Below are positions 13,301 through 28,300 of a stretch of 64,000 nucleotides of DNA, piece by piece. How positions within the stretch are numbered: the first letter of the stretch is position 1; each line of letters opens with the position of its first letter. The notes below the pieces were generated by a model that was not told where the DNA came from, did not search any database, and saw only the letters and a program-made list of their open reading frames with translations. The position numbers were made by a program, and so were the translations under genes. Source of the DNA: Jacaranda mimosifolia (lineage: Eukaryota > Streptophyta > Magnoliopsida > Lamiales > Bignoniaceae); the NCBI GenBank assembly GCA_018894105.1, contig CM032128.1, forward strand, positions 15,233,001 through 15,297,000, written 5' to 3'.

Positions 13301-16300
13301 CAATATCCCTTATGCCTACACATCTTCTGAATCCAGTGGTTTGAACTTTATAGCTTTCAACCATGCTGCACGAACTGCAGTTAAAGTATCATAGAGCTCT
13401 TGCACAGTGATGTTGAGCCTGAGTCTCTGTCACTCAAAGTTCTATCTTTCCTTAGCTTCTTGAATCTATCTATTCTAGTTGCAGGCAAGCAGATCTAGGA
13501 AATTAAGATCTTTTAAGATTAGTCCATATCTGATGCAAAAGTCTGCTGCTGGGGCAGCTGCTAGTGCTTTTTTCTTGGTCTATCCAATTGGTCAAGGAAG
13601 CTTGCTTTTCCGATGGTATGCCTTTTGGAAGGTTCATGAGATAACTTTTTGACACATGAGAAAACTTCTTAGGTAATTTTGAAATAACAGAACACTGCAG
13701 TTAGTCTCCCAAGCAAGGCAGTTATTCATGCATAGTGAAAACGGCTTTCACCTTTATATACTGAAAGCCATTGTTAAGATGTGAACCATGATTCCATGAT
13801 GCCCACCTCAGTGGGCCACCACTCACAACTAATCTCCTGCAGAAACTCTGCGAGTCTGCTCCTCACTTCTATGACATCACACATACCACCACGGGCAACA
13901 CCACTTGCCTGCACCAAATCATGCTGCTGACAAATTACTTCTAGACCCCTGCATGCAGTATCTCCATTATTTGCACTACCATGAAATCTACTGCTAAAAA
14001 GAACCATTTTGATTTTTTTCATTTTCTCAAAGGATATTTGCAACCATCAAACATGGGTTAAAGATGTTACACAAGGAAATATGCAGTAAAAGTTGTAGCC
14101 TAAGACAGAATAAAATTTTTGTTTTTCATAATTTTCAACAGAAGCTTAGGCTTGCCTTGCTTTCAATCTTGTGACTTTCTGCTTAACTGCCCTCTGTTTA
14201 TCTGGCCTGCTGCTTAGTGAAGTTCAGCAGTTCAGAACGAGGGTTTTCCTTAAAGAATATGCTTTTACTTTCTTGATGAGCTTTTTTGCCCCCAACCCCC
14301 CAAATGGAACCCAATTAGGTAATAGGAACACGAGGTAGTTGTCATCACTCATCAGTAATGGGACCATTTTTTGATTGAGCAAAATTGAGGCTGATTTCAT
14401 GTCACCATCTGTTAGTTGGAATGCTAGTATACTGGATATATTGAGCTTTGCTAAAATCTGTATTCATCTTGCTGGTGTTTTTGGTAACATCCCTGCAGGT
14501 GGAAGACATGCTGAAAAGAAGTTTTGCAGAGTTTCATGCTCAGAAGAAACTTCCAGAGCAACAACAACTTCTAATGCGAAAGCTTGCTCAACCTACAAAA
14601 ATTATCGAGTAAGCATAAAAGAACGTACTTTTATGTGGCAGTTTTGAATGGTACAACTAGTGAATGAGTTCCTCTATTTATATCCTGTTTCAAATATTAA
14701 ACCATTCTGATGCTAGGTGGTTATTCAAGAATCATGAATGTTTTTGACTTTTTGTACCTTTATGGGTATTCAGATGCTTCAATCGGTGGTGATTGTCCAT
14801 CATACTGAAGAAGCTGGGACCTACTCTATAACTTGCTAACCCCTCCTCTATAATTTTTACTTTCACTTAGATTTTTTCTTCCTATCATACTATTGTTAAA
14901 GTAAGAGACTTTCAAAAGTTTCTTGAACTTTTGGCATACTTATTATAACCCCAATTAATAACAATTATATAGCAAAAAAATGAAGGCAGAATTGGACTTT
15001 ATCAGCTTTTAAGTATTATAGTTTGAATATAAAACTAAGTTTCCCTTTTGATGCCAAGCTCTTAATAAAAAAAAATTAGCAGTTTGCATTTTTTCCATAT
15101 TTTTTGAATACTTCGTATTTTAAAAAGTGATCAGTTTCGCATGAAAGTAGACCTTGAGAGCTTTGCAACCATTTTATGAGCCTATAGAAGCCCTTATATA
15201 AGATAGTAATGATCTTTAAGTTTTTTCTTTCTGAATAGCTGTGGGCTTATGATATTTATTTAAGTTTCCTCACCAATTATCCTATTCCTATTAAACTACT
15301 TATAAAAAAATAAAATAAGATATTCAAAACTAATTAACAAAATTAGAGTACGCTTGGATGGGGGTGGAAACTCTGAAAATTAAAATTTTGATACTAGATT
15401 TTAAATTTGATATTTATAAGTTGAGATTCAAAGGAAAAAAAGGGTACGGAGAATAAATATTTGCTTTGCTCTTTTTAGTTTTTTTTTTCAAGCTTTGTTT
15501 TAATTAGGCGTAATCAATAAATTGAAAAGTCTAAAAAGTTTTAAAACAATAGAAAGACTAAAAACTATGTTGATGACAAAATCAGCTTTGACCTCTGAAT
15601 AAATATTTAATGCAACTCTTAACCAAATTAAATTGTAAATCTTACAATGTAGATTCTAGTTTCAAAGTTATTGCTCTTCCTTAAACCATTGTAATTCCAA
15701 TATCTTTTATTTCATATATTTTACTTATACAGGGTTGTATTATTAGATAATTTCAAAATATGTTATAAATATTGTAGAATTTAATTTAAGGAAATGAAAT
15801 ATTATATGAAAAATTGAAAGGAGAATTAGAATTATGTTAAAAGGGTATATATGTCATTTATGAGAAATTTAGAAGAAAATTTATCTTTTTGACATTCATG
15901 GCAAAACTGGGCTTTATTTAAATCATTTGTGAAAATTTAAGTATCAATTTATTATACATAAAAGGATTTGGGCACAAAAATGATTTTTATTTTTTGAAGT
16001 TATTGTGCTTATAATGTATTATAAGTTTAGTGCTAATGATAACAATTATCTATATGGTTGTTAATGAAAGGAAAAATATAAGTTTTTATGGTCTTTGTAA
16101 TTTTTTATTTATTCATTTTTATGTTAATGATTTTGATAGTGATTTTTTCATCAAATATCCTTATTTGAGGAGTGAGAGAGAAAAGGTATGGACAAGGGGA
16201 ATAGGTAAGCGGATGGACAAAATAGCTCTATTTACATTTAGCAATGTAGAAGATATATTTTGGTGTGTAAATTGATATTCATATATACGTGTCCAAAAAA

Positions 16301-19300
16301 AGAGCATTGCTCGCAAACATAATGCTGCATCATTGTCACAATGTCGAACTCATAGATTGTGAGTTGAGTTCTGAATCCAAGTCTTGTAACATGTTCTTCC
16401 AGCTAGTGTATGAGATAATATATACTTGTACTTTCTGTGCTCGATCTAGCATTTTGCAATCTTACTTTTCTAAGAGACCAACTAACCTCCAGGAGATATC
16501 CTGTAGATTTTATCTGAGAAAGATCTGGCTTACTCTGTAGCAGTATTTGCCTTGATATTGAGATGCAAAATCTTTTTGTATAACAAATGAAGGCAAAACA
16601 GATATTTTTATCACCTCAAAATCTGCATGGCTGCATAGGTTGACTAATTTTTGGTGAACTAAGAAACTAGCCAACTACACCAACTGCAATAAAATATCAA
16701 GCCAAACAACAATGAGTAGTTTTTTGTCAAGATTACCCAATAATTACCTTTGTAGACTGGTGAGGATGGTGGCTTTTGCTTCAATATGATAACTAATGGT
16801 AGATGATGATGACAACATATGGAACAAAGGAGCCTGTCGATCTCTCTGAAGTGACATAAACCTTCTTGTGATCATACTGTTGACCTTAACATAGTTCATA
16901 CATTGTGAAACCTAGTTTTGGTTGGAGGAAGGGTGGATATATAGTTGAGACTTCATTTAGTTGTTTCTTCACATGGTCAAAACGAATATTCATGTGGAAG
17001 CACACATCATGACATAATGTTGACGAGAGATGAATCAATTTTGGGTGAGGGTAAAATGTGGTGCCATCGAAATTTTTTGATTTGCCGTGATGGACTTCTG
17101 TGTTCCACTCTTTGATCTTATTTTCCTTTTATTTGAAGAATGGAGTTATCTTGTGTTCTTTTCTTAGTCCAAATATTATCATTTGTTGCAATTGATCTAC
17201 TATCTGTCTGCTGGTGGATAACGTAAGTAGAATGTAAATGCTACTAATGCATGCAACTGCATAGTCGCGTTGTTAGACAGGCTCAGAAACTTGAGAAGCC
17301 TGAAATTATAATGTGTGTTCAGCATCAATTAACAATGCATTATGGTCCAGTGATGAGTTTTCTTTTTAGATTACCTGCCCCGTCAGTGCTTTGATTTGCC
17401 AAACATGCTAGCTCAAATTTTCAAGTATCTGCTTGATCTTTAAGTATATGCTTCTTTTTTTATGCATCTGCTTGAATCTGTTCAAGATTTCAAATTGGGC
17501 TTATGTATATTTGATTGTTTCTAGATATCTTTTAATTTATCATAGTTATGGTCTAGTAGAATTTGATCAGTTCATTTCTTGGGCTTGAAGTGTTACTCTG
17601 CTCCCTTTATGTTATCTTCCTTAATATCTAACAGTTCTATTTTGTGTATAGAATGAACGATTGTATATTTGATGTCTTCTATCTCAACTTAATTATTTCT
17701 CAAATTCTGCTTTCCATTGCCATAGCTTCTTCTCTGTAACTTCACAATTATATCACTGCAATGCAAAATCAGCTTTGCAACTTTTCCTTTCCATTCTTCA
17801 ATTTTCTCTGAAAGCTTTTACAAAATCCAAATCATTAGTCTTGAGATCTTATTTCATTAAATTCATTATAGTGCTTACCTCTGGCATCCTGAGTTGACAA
17901 ACCTTTTTTCTACAATTTATGACTAAACATTCGCTTGTCTTTCCTTCAGCCAAAATACTACCTAAAGTGCACCAAAAATTCCAAGCCTACTGGTGATCTA
18001 GATAATTTTTAGTCCAAGTATGATGATCTCTTGCAATACCACATGGTTTTTTGAGTTTGTATATGTTATGTGGATGTAGGTGCATTAAGGGTGAACCAGC
18101 AATAGAGGATTACTATGAGATGTACTCAGAGGCTGAAAGGTATAGCGACATGATCACGAAGGCAGTCATGCTGTCCCCAGTTTCACAACAATATCTAACT
18201 CCAGGAAGGGTGGTAGTGGTGAAATCACAATTGGTGAGTTGACATCAATGACTATAGTCTCTAAATAAATAAGCATATATGAAACACCAGGTGATGGATT
18301 GGAGACTCTAACCTGTTTATTTAGTGTATAACCTATTTATATAGTGTATGGGTTGTTTCCATTGGGAAGATATAGTATGTTTATTGAATTTGAAATGCTT
18401 CTAACCTTATGCTTAAACCTCAAATATATTGAGGAAAAGGAAAATATTGAAAGAAAATATTAAGTTAATACTAACAAATTTTTTGATCTAAAATATCTGG
18501 TTAGTCAGTTATAAGTATTTCATTGTCATATATAAGTTGTATATATATATATATATATTTTTTTTTTTTTGTTGTCAATTTGAGTAAATTTATAGTTGAA
18601 TTCCATGGTCAAATGGAAGATAGGTATTTATTGATTCATGGGATATTAAAGTCCTATACGGTTCATGCTTTGTTGGGTCAGTTGAGTTGATAAGAGATCA
18701 GTTCATATTCATTGTATTTTATTTCTGCACATATTTTTTTGCATAAAATATGTGGATAAGGAGTCAATGCTTACATTTTTGTTTTTCTTATAATTTTTGC
18801 AGGCCCAAGATCACTTACTAGGTGTTGTCGTTAAAACACCTTCCGCTAATTATAAGCAATACATAGTCTTAGTGTTGACTCCAGAATTGCCTTCAATCTT
18901 GAAAGCTCCATCAGATATTAGTGAGAGAAAAGGTGCTGATTTCCAAGTATTGGTACCAAAATCAAAACGTGGCTTGGAAGACGATTATTATTCTTCAGTC
19001 ACATCTCGTAAAGGATCTGGTGTTGTCAATATAAAACTACCTCACCGTGGTTTTGCTGCTGGAGTAAGTTATGAAGTTAGAGGGGTTGAGAATAATGAGT
19101 TCTTGTCCATATGCAATAACAAAATAAAGATTGACCAAGTTCGGCTACTTGAAGATGTTAGTGCTGGTGCCTATTCAAATACAGTGCAGCAGCTGTTGGT
19201 TCTGAAATCTGATGGAAATAAGTATCCGCCAGCTCTGGATCCGGTGAAAGGTATGACTGTACTTTGCATTACATGTAATAATTCAGTCAGATAATGCAAC

Positions 19301-22300
19301 AATTATATATGCAAAAGTGGAAAAATGTAGCGAAACCTTGTTATAAAAGTATAAGCAGTGTATGGAAGAGAATTTTGTCATTTGAGCTAAAAATTAGCTG
19401 TTGGTGCTTGCTCTTTGGTCCGCCCAAAGATGTGGTGGATTTAACAATCATTTTTGCATTTGTCAAAGAAATGTGACTTGTTCAAGTACCTCTTTTAGTG
19501 TTATTGGACTCTAATATAAAAATTGAGGTGACTTTTTAAAACTTTTGTATATATTCTTTTGTATTCTATTTCTTTCTGTCAGTTATTTTTACCTTTTTAG
19601 CTCGTTAGTCGTTACTTTTCTTCTTTCTTAAGGGTGACCGTGGGGGCAGTAAGTAGGGACAAAGAGAGGATGCAGTACAGGGGAGAAAGGACAACATGCA
19701 CAAGAGTGTGCGAGAGAGAGAGAGAGAGAGAGAAAGAGGGGAACCAACTGAGAGGAGAGAGGCAATGGCTGGGAGGGAAAGAGAGAGAGGAGATGGTGCG
19801 TGAAGAAGGGGTGTAAGATGTGACAATGAGAAAGAGAGAAGGGATAGAAGAAAAAATGAGAGGGAGGATTGGTAGCATTTGGGAGGAAAAGAGGAGGTGG
19901 TGAAAGTGGTGTGGGGAATAAAGGGAAAGAGAGAGGAGGAAGGTCAGAATGTGAGGAGGATGGTGGTGGTTGGGGAAGAAGAATGAGTGAGTTAGGGCTC
20001 CATAGGATTGTGCATCTTTAAATTGAGTTAGAATGGTGAAATCAGGAAAGAATCTATTTTAGGAGCTCAATTCTAGATTCTACGTACTATACAATTTTTT
20101 TTTTTTTTTTGGGGGGGCGGCGGGAGGGGAGGCAAAAGTGATTGTTTTTAAGATACTTTCAAATTTTAAGACATCGAAATTTAATTATGGACATATTGCA
20201 AAAACAATACTTCAGCTGCAGAAACACTACAATGCACTCCTTTCCAAATATATTAACATCACTAAGACACTAGGAGGCAGGCTACTTAACAAATAATCTG
20301 ATAAAATAATAAATTGACCATCTTTTTAAATTTTTAAGTTGAGCAAGATGGTCAGTTCATCATGCTTTCTGTATTGATTTTCTAACAGTGCAAACATGGA
20401 GAGGAGCTTGTTATAATCATGAGGAGAGGAGAGGAGTTGGTAATATAACTATTTTAGAAGGAATTTAAGTGTAATTAACATGTTATTTCATTGATTTGGA
20501 TTGCACTGTTAAGCTTAGCAAGCAGGTATTTTGTGTGGTGTTTTGAAAACTAGATTACTTATAGTTGTGCAAAGGGTATAATGATAGTTAAAACATTAGT
20601 ATGAGAGATCAAAGCCACTATGCTGATAAGAATTCTCCTGGCATGAGCACATCTAAAGATAAAGCATTATGGTATGAAATATAATTCAGCATCCATCATA
20701 GCTGCTTGAGTTCAGCTATGTCAGCTTTTGCTGCTGTTCTCCTTCTTTGTCATTTTATCGTCCATTGAGTGAGATAATAGATAGGTCATAAATACTGTTA
20801 CTCTAAACTTACAGTTTCGGACTGAACATATTTGTTCTTTCCATATGATCTCATCTTTTATTTTTGTGGCTGTATAAATGATTGACCTTGACAATGGGAT
20901 CCTGGGCCAGATTTGAAGCTGAGAGACATCAAGGTTGTTGAAGATTACTATAAATGGACTAACTTATTGCAGAAGATGGCACAGAGTAAGTGCCATGGTT
21001 GTGTCAAAATGGAGGAGAACATTAAGTTAGCTCGGGAATTGAAGCGACATAAGGAGGAAGTTAATGCTCTTAAATTTCAAATGTCAGATGAAGCACTTCA
21101 GCAGATGCCGGACTTTCAGGGCCGGGTACGTGGTCTCATCTTTGGACACAATAACAAACCTTTTTTAGTTACAATTACAATATTTGGGTAACTCACTCTA
21201 ATATTGATCTCAGGCTCAATTATTTATTTAACATACTAGTCTTATCCATGCAGATTGATGTTTTGAAGGAAATTGGATGTATAGATGCAGATCTTGTAGT
21301 ACAAATTAAAGGTCGTGTTGCCTGTGAAATGAATTCTGGGGAGGAGTTGATATGTACGGAATGCTTATTTGAGAATCAACTGAATGACCTGGAACCAGAA
21401 GAAGCTGTGGCAATAATGTCTGCCTTTGTCTTTCAGCAGAAAAACACTTCTGAACCTTCTCTTACACCAAAACTCTCTCAAGCTAAAAACAGGTATCCTA
21501 GTTATTTAACTATTAATTCTTTGCATTTACTCATAAAATATTAACCTAGTGTGGTAAGGTGTTATTTTTACTTCCATAATTTGCCTTACCAACATTTTGT
21601 CGCATGTGAATATGTCCTTTCTTATTGATATCTTATTAATTACTAGTAAAAGAATACGTGTTGCATGTAAAAGCATATGCATAAATGAAGAAATTTGATG
21701 ATAAAAATACTATGGAGAATTATATTTAATTTTGAACTTAATTTGTTGTCACCATAATACTGTAATTTCCAAATTCCAAAATTCTTTCTGACAAAGTTAA
21801 GTCATAATCCAATAAATAATCTCATGTCACTCTCAATTTATTTGCAATGTATATGATAGAAAAAATGTATGATGTTAAGATAATTGTTTGACTTATAAAC
21901 TTGATAAATATTTAAAAACATTTATATGAAATGAATGATACGAGAAATTGATAAACACAGAAGATTGGAATATTCAAATCATAAGTAATAGTTTAACTTA
22001 ATATTTTCTTTATTTGAACAATAATTATTTGAATTCATAGTTGCAATAGTTCTTTCATATTAGAGCATGATGGTTTCATGTGCTTTTATTTGGTTTCATG
22101 AAGTTTTTTGTGTTTTACTTTTAGAACTTTTTAAGTGTTTCTTATATCTCACTCAAAATCTGAAGGGTGATGTCATATTCCTTCTTCTTTTCAATCAATA
22201 TAATCTTAACAGTGTAGAGTTATAAACAAAAGAATATTAGCATTTAGTTGATCTTCTATGTCTTGTTTAATATTTAAGTTATTTCTAGAATTTTATTGTA

Positions 22301-25300
22301 TATTATTGTATAGTATGTTGTTGTGAATAGAAAAGAAAAGATGGTAGTGTGTTCTATTGAATAACCCATCTCATATTTTAGGGTTAAGTACAAAAAATTT
22401 AATCCGATCTTTCATAATAAACCTTCCTAACTCTGAAATATGGTATAATAATTCTAAATATTTCTCAACACTCTTCCTCAAGTTGGAGCATATATATCAA
22501 TTGTGCTCAGCTTGTTACATAAAGTATTAAATTGCTTTCCCCTTAAAGCATTGGTAAATATATTTGTTATTTGTTTTGAAGATGGAGTGAACTGTATACC
22601 GATGTTCTTGTTTATTACAGCTTCATGGATAGTGGTAATCAACTTTAAAATGCTTATTCCTTCTCATGAAATATTGGATTATTAGCAATATGAATAGCTA
22701 CCTGGTTGTCATAGTATATAGGCAAAAGATCACTAAAACTAAAGTCTAGTTCAACTAATAAATTTTTGAGCCACGATATTTCACTAGCAGTATATGCAAT
22801 AGCACTATACTTAGCTTCTCAATTGGATCTAGCGATTGTTTGTTTCTTGGAAGGCAAGGTTACCAGATTTCCTCCAGTGAGGGTGCAGTACCCAGAGGTA
22901 GACTTCCTTTCATTTCTACAGCATAATTTGCATCGGAATAGGCTTCTATATTTAAGTGTTCATGCTTCTTAAATAACAAATCTTTTCCAAGAGAAGCCTT
23001 AATATAACCTAAGATTCTGAGAGAGGCATCCCAATGAATAGTCCGTAGCTTGTCTATGGATTCAAGTCCATAGGAGTATCACTTGATTTGGTGCCAAGTA
23101 AACCAGCTTCCTGGAGCAAATCAAGAGCATATTTCCTCTGAGAAAGAGATATACCATATTTGCAATGAGCAATCTCAATACCTAAGAAAAATTTAAGATG
23201 TCCCATATTTTTAGTTACAAAGTGTTGTAGCAAATACACCTTGGTTTGTTCTATACGTTCATAATCACCACTAGAGATCAAAATATCATCCACATAGACA
23301 ATGAGAATGATAGTGCATGCACGACCATGATGCATAAAGGCTGGAATGGCATGTGTTAAAGCCAAGATCACAAATAACATTATTGAATTTGCCAAACCAA
23401 GCTTGAGGACTTTGTTTGAAACCATAAATTGCTTTCTTTAATTTGCACACCATATGCTAACCCTTCCCTTGAGCAACATACCTGGGTGGTTGCTCCATGA
23501 AAATAGTTTTGTGCAAGTCTCCATATAAGAAGGCATTCTTCACATCCAACTGGTAAATAGGTGAGTTTGATTAACAACTGAAGAAAATAAAACCCTGATA
23601 GAATTAAGATGGCGAAAAGGTCTCAAGATAGTCAATGCCATAAGTTTGGGTAAAATGCTTGCAATCATGTGATCAATAGCTCCTTTGGTCGTATACTTAA
23701 TGGTGAACAACCATCGATAAGCAGCAATGTAAGCATTAGAAGGGGTTGACATGAGCTCCCAATTCCCTCAAGAAGTAAGGGCAGACATTTTTTCATCCAT
23801 AGACATCTTCCACTTAAGGTGTTGCAGTGCCTCATCATAAGTATTGGGAATAGATTTTTAGTAAATAGATGCAGCAAAACTACAAAACTTGGTAGAAAGG
23901 TTATTAGAAGATAGATACTTAGCCAAAGGATATGCAGTACATGAATGTTTACCTTTTTGAAGGGCAATAGGGAGGTCATCGTCAGACGTGGAAGGTATAG
24001 AGAATCGGGGGATCTACATCAACAGTAGTGGGCGCTGTAGTTTGGTGCGTTCGACATAGGAATACACTTGTAGAGGCTTAGATAGAGTGTTGGATAAAGG
24101 GTGGTGGAAGAAGAAAGGACATGCATCGGTAAAGGGGGAGAGGTAACTGCAGAAGGATGGCTAGTTTTGGAATAATGTGGTATAGACTCATAGAAGGTGA
24201 AATATGCAGAAGTAGATTGTCGAAAAGAAATAGGGTCATAACACTGATACCCTTTTTGAGAGCGAGAATAACCAAGGAAAATATATTTAACTAACCTAGG
24301 GGATAATTTGTCACGAACAAGAGAAAAATCATGAACAAAACAAAGGAGAAAAGTCATGAACAAAACAAACACACCTAAAGACTCGAGGAGTGATACTAAA
24401 TAGGGGAAGGTCAGGATAAAGACTAAAAAAGGGAAATCCACATGAAGAATACTAGAAGGCATGCAGTTAATAAAAAAGCATGCACTGAGAACAACATCCC
24501 CCCAAAAACATTTAGGTACATTCATCTCAGTTAGAAAAGTGCAGGCAACATCAAAGATATGGCCTTTTTTTTTTCCATCGTGCAACACCATTCTGCTGAG
24601 ATGTGTGTATGCTTTTTTGTATCCTTGTACCATTGAGAAATATATATTTCCCTTGAATCATGAAATTCTACTTGAATTATGACAATCTTTTGTGCAATGA
24701 GCTTAAAAGAACCTATGGTCAAATGCTCAGGTTTAGTCTTCAAATAAGTAAAAATGAGGGATTAATAGAATAAATTTGGTTTCCTTTTAGATTCACATTT
24801 TGATAAATGTTGCACAAGTTCATCACTTGATCAAACATGTGTTATTTCACAATTATTAATCAAAATCTTATGAGATGCCACCACAAGTTCGAGAGCTAGA
24901 GGTTTGATGTAAAATCCCATGATTCTCACAAATAATAGAAACCTCTTTTTGTACAAATTCTAAAGTATTGTCAGTACAAAAATACGAATATCAATAGAAA
25001 ACTGAGTTTTTGTTTCATTGTAGAAAGAACTGATCACGTGAGGGACTTCAGTTCTATCTTTAAGTAAACAAAACCCAAGTCATCCTAGAATAATCATCAA
25101 CAAAGATGATAAAGTATTTAAAACCAATAAAAGACGCAACACATGGATCCCAAATATCAGAATGAACAAGTTCTGCATTTATCAATGCTTAATGGAAAGG
25201 AAGCACAATGATTCTTTTCCAACTCACAAGATTCACACTCTAAAATAGAAATAGACGACTCAATAGGTAGAAGCTTTCTTGAAGTATATAAAGATGGGTA

Positions 25301-28300
25301 GCCAAGACGATAGTGCCATTGACGAGGTGAAATAGATGCAAGAGCACAAATATCTACAGGAGTATGAACCATGTCTGGACAATAGAGACCACAACACTAA
25401 TGCTCGCTGTGAAGTGTCTTCCTCGTTTGCATATCCTAAAAACACATTATGAAGGAAAGAATTTTACAAGACAATTTTTAGAATTCGTAAGCTAACTAAT
25501 AAATAGAAGGCTAATAGGAAATTTAGGAGCAAAAAGAACATTATCTAAAGTGAGATGTGCATTAGGTGTAACCATACCAGAACCAGAGATAGGAGAAAAG
25601 GAGCCATCAGCAATGTGAACAGGGGATAACGAAAGGAGAGAGTGATAAAGGTAAAGAGGATTTATTACTGGTAATATGAGTAGTTGCACCAGATTTTATG
25701 AGCCGAGACTCACAATGAGAAGTGACAAAGGCACCCTTAGACGTCGAGACAAGCAAAGCTGCAGAATTAACATCACCATTAACAAGTTTTTCATAATTTG
25801 CTTGGCTTAATGTAATCATATCAGACTCCAGAACAGATGTTTCAGTGATAGCATTAGCCAATTCAGTTTGCCAAATTTGATCCAACATTTTTCAGAGACA
25901 TGATTAATTTGACCACAATGAGAGCAATTCCATGTGTTTTGAGATCCAGTCGAACCGTGGCTTTGGCCACCTTGTCCCCTACGGCCTCGGGAAGAACCAC
26001 CACCACATCCACAAATGGCCATAGCAGAAATCCAAGTAGGAGAGAATAGAGGCCCAAAGGAACTACCTGTGGGCTGTGGCAAGATGAGAGTGGGATCAAG
26101 ACCAGACAGGAATTTGGCAATGAGAAACTCATCCCATTCAGACTTGCGAGTCTGTGCATCACAATCCAAGGGATGGTATGGTAAAATTTCATCAGTGGCC
26201 TCCTTAAGCAAAGCAAAGTAATCAGTCACAGAATGGCCATCTTGCTTAAGAGAAAAATGTTTCTCATATAGCTCAAACACCCACGAAACATATTCCTCTT
26301 GAGAGTACATATCATGTAATATATCCCACATCTCCTTAGTAGAAGTCAAGAAAATAATATTAGCACTTAAAAAATCTTCCAAGCTATCGAGAAGCCATGT
26401 CATAATAGAATAATCAACTTGTTTCCGAGCGGCATAAGTAGCATTACTAGAATCCAGTGGGCCAGAAATAGTGTGAAGAGAATTTATTTTGTGAACCAAG
26501 TAAAAGTTTGAAAGGCGGGACTACAACACATAATTTTGACCATTTAATTTAACACTTGCACTTTAAGGAGCCTTAGTTTCATAAAATGATGACATAATAA
26601 AGGATTAGTAAAGGAAGCCATCGAGATGCCACGTCATAACAGAATAATCAGCTTGTTTCCAGGCGGCATAAGTAGCATCATTAGAATCCAGTGGGCCAGA
26701 AATAATGTGAGAGAATTTATTTTGGGAACCAAGGAAAAGTTTGAAAGGCGGGACTACAACACATAATTCTGACCATTTAATTTAACACTTGCACCGAAAG
26801 GAGCCTTAGTTTCATAAAAAGATGACATAATAAATGATAAAATAAAGGGGCAGATAGACAGACAGAAATTAAATGTATCAGATGAAGAGCATGTTAAGCA
26901 CAGCAGTGTAATATGAGCAAAGCAACATTAGCAAGATCTGGAATAAAAGACATAGCACTGCAAACAAAGCATCATACCAGTTAATGATTAGCACAGCAAC
27001 GAGCAGGGTGCTTTTATGGGGCAGTGACCCCCGGCTGTCACGCACATGCGGTGTAAGGTTCAGCAGGTATTCGTGCTGGTGGAAACGCGGCGGCCAGGGT
27101 TTGTGGAGATTGTGCAAAGTTTCTTTGAGCACGTACATATGTTGCAGCGGCGACTAGGGTTTTATGGTGGGGGATGGTGGTTTAAGTACAAAAGATATAC
27201 TAGGATATTTCAAGATAAACTTTCCTTTTCTTTCACATAATGTTATTGATAATGTACTATTCATAATTAATGGGAAGACAAGTTGAAAATAAGGTTTGAT
27301 TTCAATTTATCCCATTTTACCATCTTCAATTAGGAGAGTGCAATTTCCATTTTCTTTTACATCTTGCCCTCAAATTCCTTAAAATAATTAGTCAAGCAAA
27401 ATTAGGCCCAATTAATAAATGTAAAGGAACCTGAAAGAAAAAATACACTGCTCATCCTCCTCTCACTTCCATCTCATAATCAACATCTTAGTCTATATTT
27501 GGACCAAAGATTTGAGTGAGAGAAATTTAAAAAAAAAAAAAAAAATTGTAAAAATAAAATATAAATTTGTGTTATTTGGAGGGATAAATATCCTCTTTAG
27601 TATTTTGGTCACTGAAAAACATCCACACATAATAGTAATAGTTATATTAGATATTGGAAATTTAGTTTATAACATTAGTAGTTTTATTCCTTGTAGAATT
27701 TTATAAGATAGTGAAAATTTCCTATGGTTTTTTTGGCATTTGTTGATGATTTTACTGTTTTGTTTCTTGTCTTTCCAGTTAATTGTAGCAATTATCACCA
27801 CTTAGTCTGTTACCAGTTTAGCTTTGAGCCTGACTAATTAAGCAACTTGATTGCCAAAAAATGAGATTGTGCTATGCTCTTGTGTTTTTTTGGCGTAACT
27901 GGTTGATTATGTTGCTCTTTATTTATTATTTTTTAAATAGAACAATTAATTTAGGTTCATCCAATTATAAAATGCATTAAATTTATGACCTTAAAACAAT
28001 TTAATTTCATGAACTATAACTAAATTTTAACCAATAGAATTGATTTTAGAATCAAATTCTTTTATTGGACACATGGAGAAGTAATGAACTAATCTTTATA
28101 CAACTAAAAACCAGTCTGGTTTATAAGAGATCAGGGTCGGGGAAGGAGGGGAAGAGGATGGTTAGAGAATGAGTGTTTTACTTATTTCACTATATTTGTT
28201 GTTACAACCAATTTGGTGGATTAGTTATAATTTTTATAAAGACGTGGTGGTTAAAATATCTTGAAGAATGGTAGCAGTTCATATGATACAATGAAGAACT

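Larger units (their letters stand above)
22375..27250 (-). mobile_element. Degenerate Ty1/copia retrotransposon in SKI2 intron 20, antisense
   Basis: On the - strand, fragments occur in the order of a copia element: 5' LTR remnant (about 27245-26985), a degenerate primer site resembling the tRNA-iMet type near 26970-26985, gag with zinc knuckle, protease, integrase, reverse transcriptase, RNase H, and a 3' LTR start at 22470 (TGTTGAGAAATATTTAG) after a purine-rich stretch. Stops and frameshifts break every domain. The LTR remnants share a diverged block ending in TTTTGTACTTAA but differ elsewhere, so it is old. Its direction is opposite to SKI2. Confidence 0.85.

Noticed and set aside
15340..16280. 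Possible transposon in SKI2 intron 16 starting near GCTTGGATGGGGGTGG
   Set aside because: The start resembles MITE termini, but no inverted partner was found downstream.
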